Part shown: piece after piece, positions 63,019 through 64,000 of the stretch | How the letters are laid out: each line of letters opens with the position of its first letter | How positions within the stretch are numbered: the stretch's first letter is position 1 | NCBI GenBank assembly: GCA_011390635.1 | Contig: JAABSA010000001.1 | Span: forward strand, 1-64,000 | Direction: 5' to 3' | Source: Desulfotignum sp. | Lineage (GTDB): Bacteria > Desulfobacterota > Desulfobacteria > Desulfobacterales > Desulfobacteraceae | Length of the DNA: 64,000 bases | Program-made: the position numbers and the translations under genes | Notes under the pieces: generated by a model | The model's input: only the letters and a program-made list of their open reading frames with translations | What the model was told of the DNA's origin: nothing | The model's database searches: none

Positions 63019-64000
63019 TTATTCCCACTCAATGGTTCCCGGCGGTTTTGAGGTGATATCATAGACCACCCGGTTGATATCATCCACTTCGTTGATGATC
63101 CTGTTGGATATTTTTCCCAAAAGTTCGTGGGGCAGTTTTGCCCAGTCTGCAGTCATGGCGTCGTTACTGTTCACCGCTCGAATGGCCACGCAATTGGCAA
63201 AAGTTCTTTTGTCGCCCATGACCCCCACGCTTTTTACGGGCAGCAGCACGGCAAAAGACTGCCACAATTTTCTGTAAAGACCGGCTTTCCGGATTTCTTC
63301 CAAAAGAATAGTGTCGGTCTGTCTCAGGATATCCAGACGCTCAGGTGTGACATCCCCCATGATTCTGATGGCAAGTCCCGGACCTGGAAACGGCTGTCGC
63401 CATATCAGATCCTCATGAATTCCCAGCGTCAATCCCAGTTTTCGGACCTCATCTTTGAACAAAAGCTGCAATGGTTCTATGAGTTTGAGTTTCATTTTTT
63501 TGGGAAGCCCGCCCACATTATGATGGGACTTGATGATGGAAGTAGGGCCGCCAAAAGCCGATCTGGACTCAATGATATCCGGGTAAAGGGTTCCTTGTCC
63601 TAAAAAACCGGCCCCTGGAATTGTTTTTGCCTCCGCATCAAACACCTGGATAAACAGGCTGCCGATTATTTTGCGTTTGGTTTCAGGATCGGTAATCCCT
63701 TTGAGGGCCGCAAGAAAGGTTTCACTGGCATCCACAAATTTGATATTCATATCCAGGTTGGCAACCAGCCGTTTTTCCAGCTGGGTTTTTTCATTGTGCC
63801 GTAAAAGCCCGTTGTCAACAAATATACAATACAGATTTTTCCCGATAGCCTTGTGGATAAGGGTGGCAGCTACTGAAGAATCCACACCCCCTGAAAGTCC
63901 CATGATAACTTTTTGATCCCCCACAGCATCTTTTATCTGGGCAATGGCACCTTCAGCAAAAGATGTCATGGTCCAGTTTCTTTCGCAAAGGCATACATCG
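63019..64000 (-). CDS. guaA: GMP synthase (glutamine-hydrolysing), 3' part; continues off right edge
   Basis: The C-terminal about 326 residues of GuaA, which converts XMP to GMP using glutamine-derived ammonia. Visible: the PP-loop [46 protein letters not shown], and the C-terminal dimerisation domain with [18 protein letters not shown] and the terminal KPPGTIEWE. Reading through the edge, the frame stays open past the internal ATG at 63969 with [14 protein letters not shown], where the glutaminase domain joins, so that ATG is internal. The N-terminal glutaminase lies beyond base 64000. Confidence 0.95.
   Translation of the reverse strand, partial: DVCLCERNWTMTSFAEGAIAQIKDAVGDQKVIMGLSGGVDSSVAATLIHKAIGKNLYCIFVDNGLLRHNEKTQLEKRLVANLDMNIKFVDASETFLAALKGITDPETKRKIIGSLFIQVFDAEAKTIPGAGFLGQGTLYPDIIESRSAFGGPTSIIKSHHNVGGLPKKMKLKLIEPLQLLFKDEVRKLGLTLGIHEDLIWRQPFPGPGLAIRIMGDVTPERLDILRQTDTILLEEIRKAGLYRKLWQSFAVLLPVKSVGVMGDKRTFANCVAIRAVNSNDAMTADWAKLPHELLGKISNRIINEVDDINRVVYDITSKPPGTIEWE

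Noticed and set aside
63769-63969. guaA start at the ATG at 63969
   Set aside because: The frame remains open to the window edge and reads [14 protein letters not shown], an internal junction of GMP synthase; the true start lies outside.

Overview
The window looks like a chromosomal segment of a sulfate-reducing deltaproteobacterium (Desulfobacterota, most like Desulfobacteraceae). This is inferred from gene content and order: hisB-hisA-dnaG-rpoD-tRNA-NIF3-zinc ribbon-rnpB, the prkA/DUF444/spoVR/prkA set, serC-serA beside a giant FAD/Fe-S oxidoreductase, and acyl-ACP thioesterase-recX. The Gram-negative envelope is shown by DegP, PpiD, Prc, AsmA-like and lipoprotein genes. No insertion sequence, prophage, CRISPR array or rRNA operon was seen. 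Nearly all of the DNA is occupied by intact, ordinary-looking genes; the only clearly decayed stretch is about 547-1425.

Layout. 1-4.0 kb: the 5' end of a Ser/Thr kinase-type signalling protein running off the left edge, a decayed stretch with one Walker A fragment (BrxC/PglY-like), an NlpC/P60 lipoprotein coupled to a miniature flagellar-rod-like protein, an isochorismatase-family hydrolase and a SprA-related HExxH protein. 4.1-13.6 kb: an information-processing block with hisB, hisA, dnaG, rpoD, a CAU tRNA, a terminator, a NIF3 protein, a zinc-ribbon coiled-coil protein, RNase P RNA, a protein with a C-terminal HPr-like domain, and ispD. 13.8-16.0 kb: a leaderless solute-binding-like protein facing an unusual MerR-like/DLDDL-repeat protein. 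16.2-23.7 kb: a strong promoter followed by prkA, a DUF444 (YeaH-like) gene, spoVR and a second divergent prkA-like ATPase gene, closed by a hairpin. 23.8-31.4 kb: mfd, an adenylate/guanylate cyclase-domain protein, a class IV aminotransferase, a CysZ/EI24 membrane protein, a single-domain bacterial cereblon (CULT) protein and a small membrane protein. 31.5-40.3 kb: prfC, serC, serA, the oxidoreductase, rsmE and a 53-residue protein.

40.3-52 kb: an ABC-F ATPase, a small membrane protein, a two-component system followed by an 11-bp-spaced direct repeat and a DegP-type protease, tRNA-Ala(GGC), a PpiD-type chaperone, an M16 peptidase lipoprotein and a PilZ protein. 52.3-60.5 kb (minus strand): a compact likely operon suhB-rbgA-prc-asmA-like-thioesterase-recX with very short gaps or overlaps. 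60.6-64 kb: a lytic transglycosylase with LysM, a small Cys-containing protein, a membrane-anchored coiled-coil protein and the 3' part of guaA, cut by the right edge.

How the genes work together. Much of 42-62 kb serves envelope proteostasis: sensing (two-component system), folding (PpiD), degradation (DegP, M16, Prc), lipid or outer-membrane homeostasis (AsmA-like, thioesterase) and wall turnover (transglycosylase, NlpC). The most unusual candidates are the four-gene dual-PrkA cluster, the HPr-domain fusion after rnpB, the CULT protein, the DLDDL-repeat protein, and serA next to a possible hydroxyacid dehydrogenase. All functions are read from motifs and context; no database search was possible.
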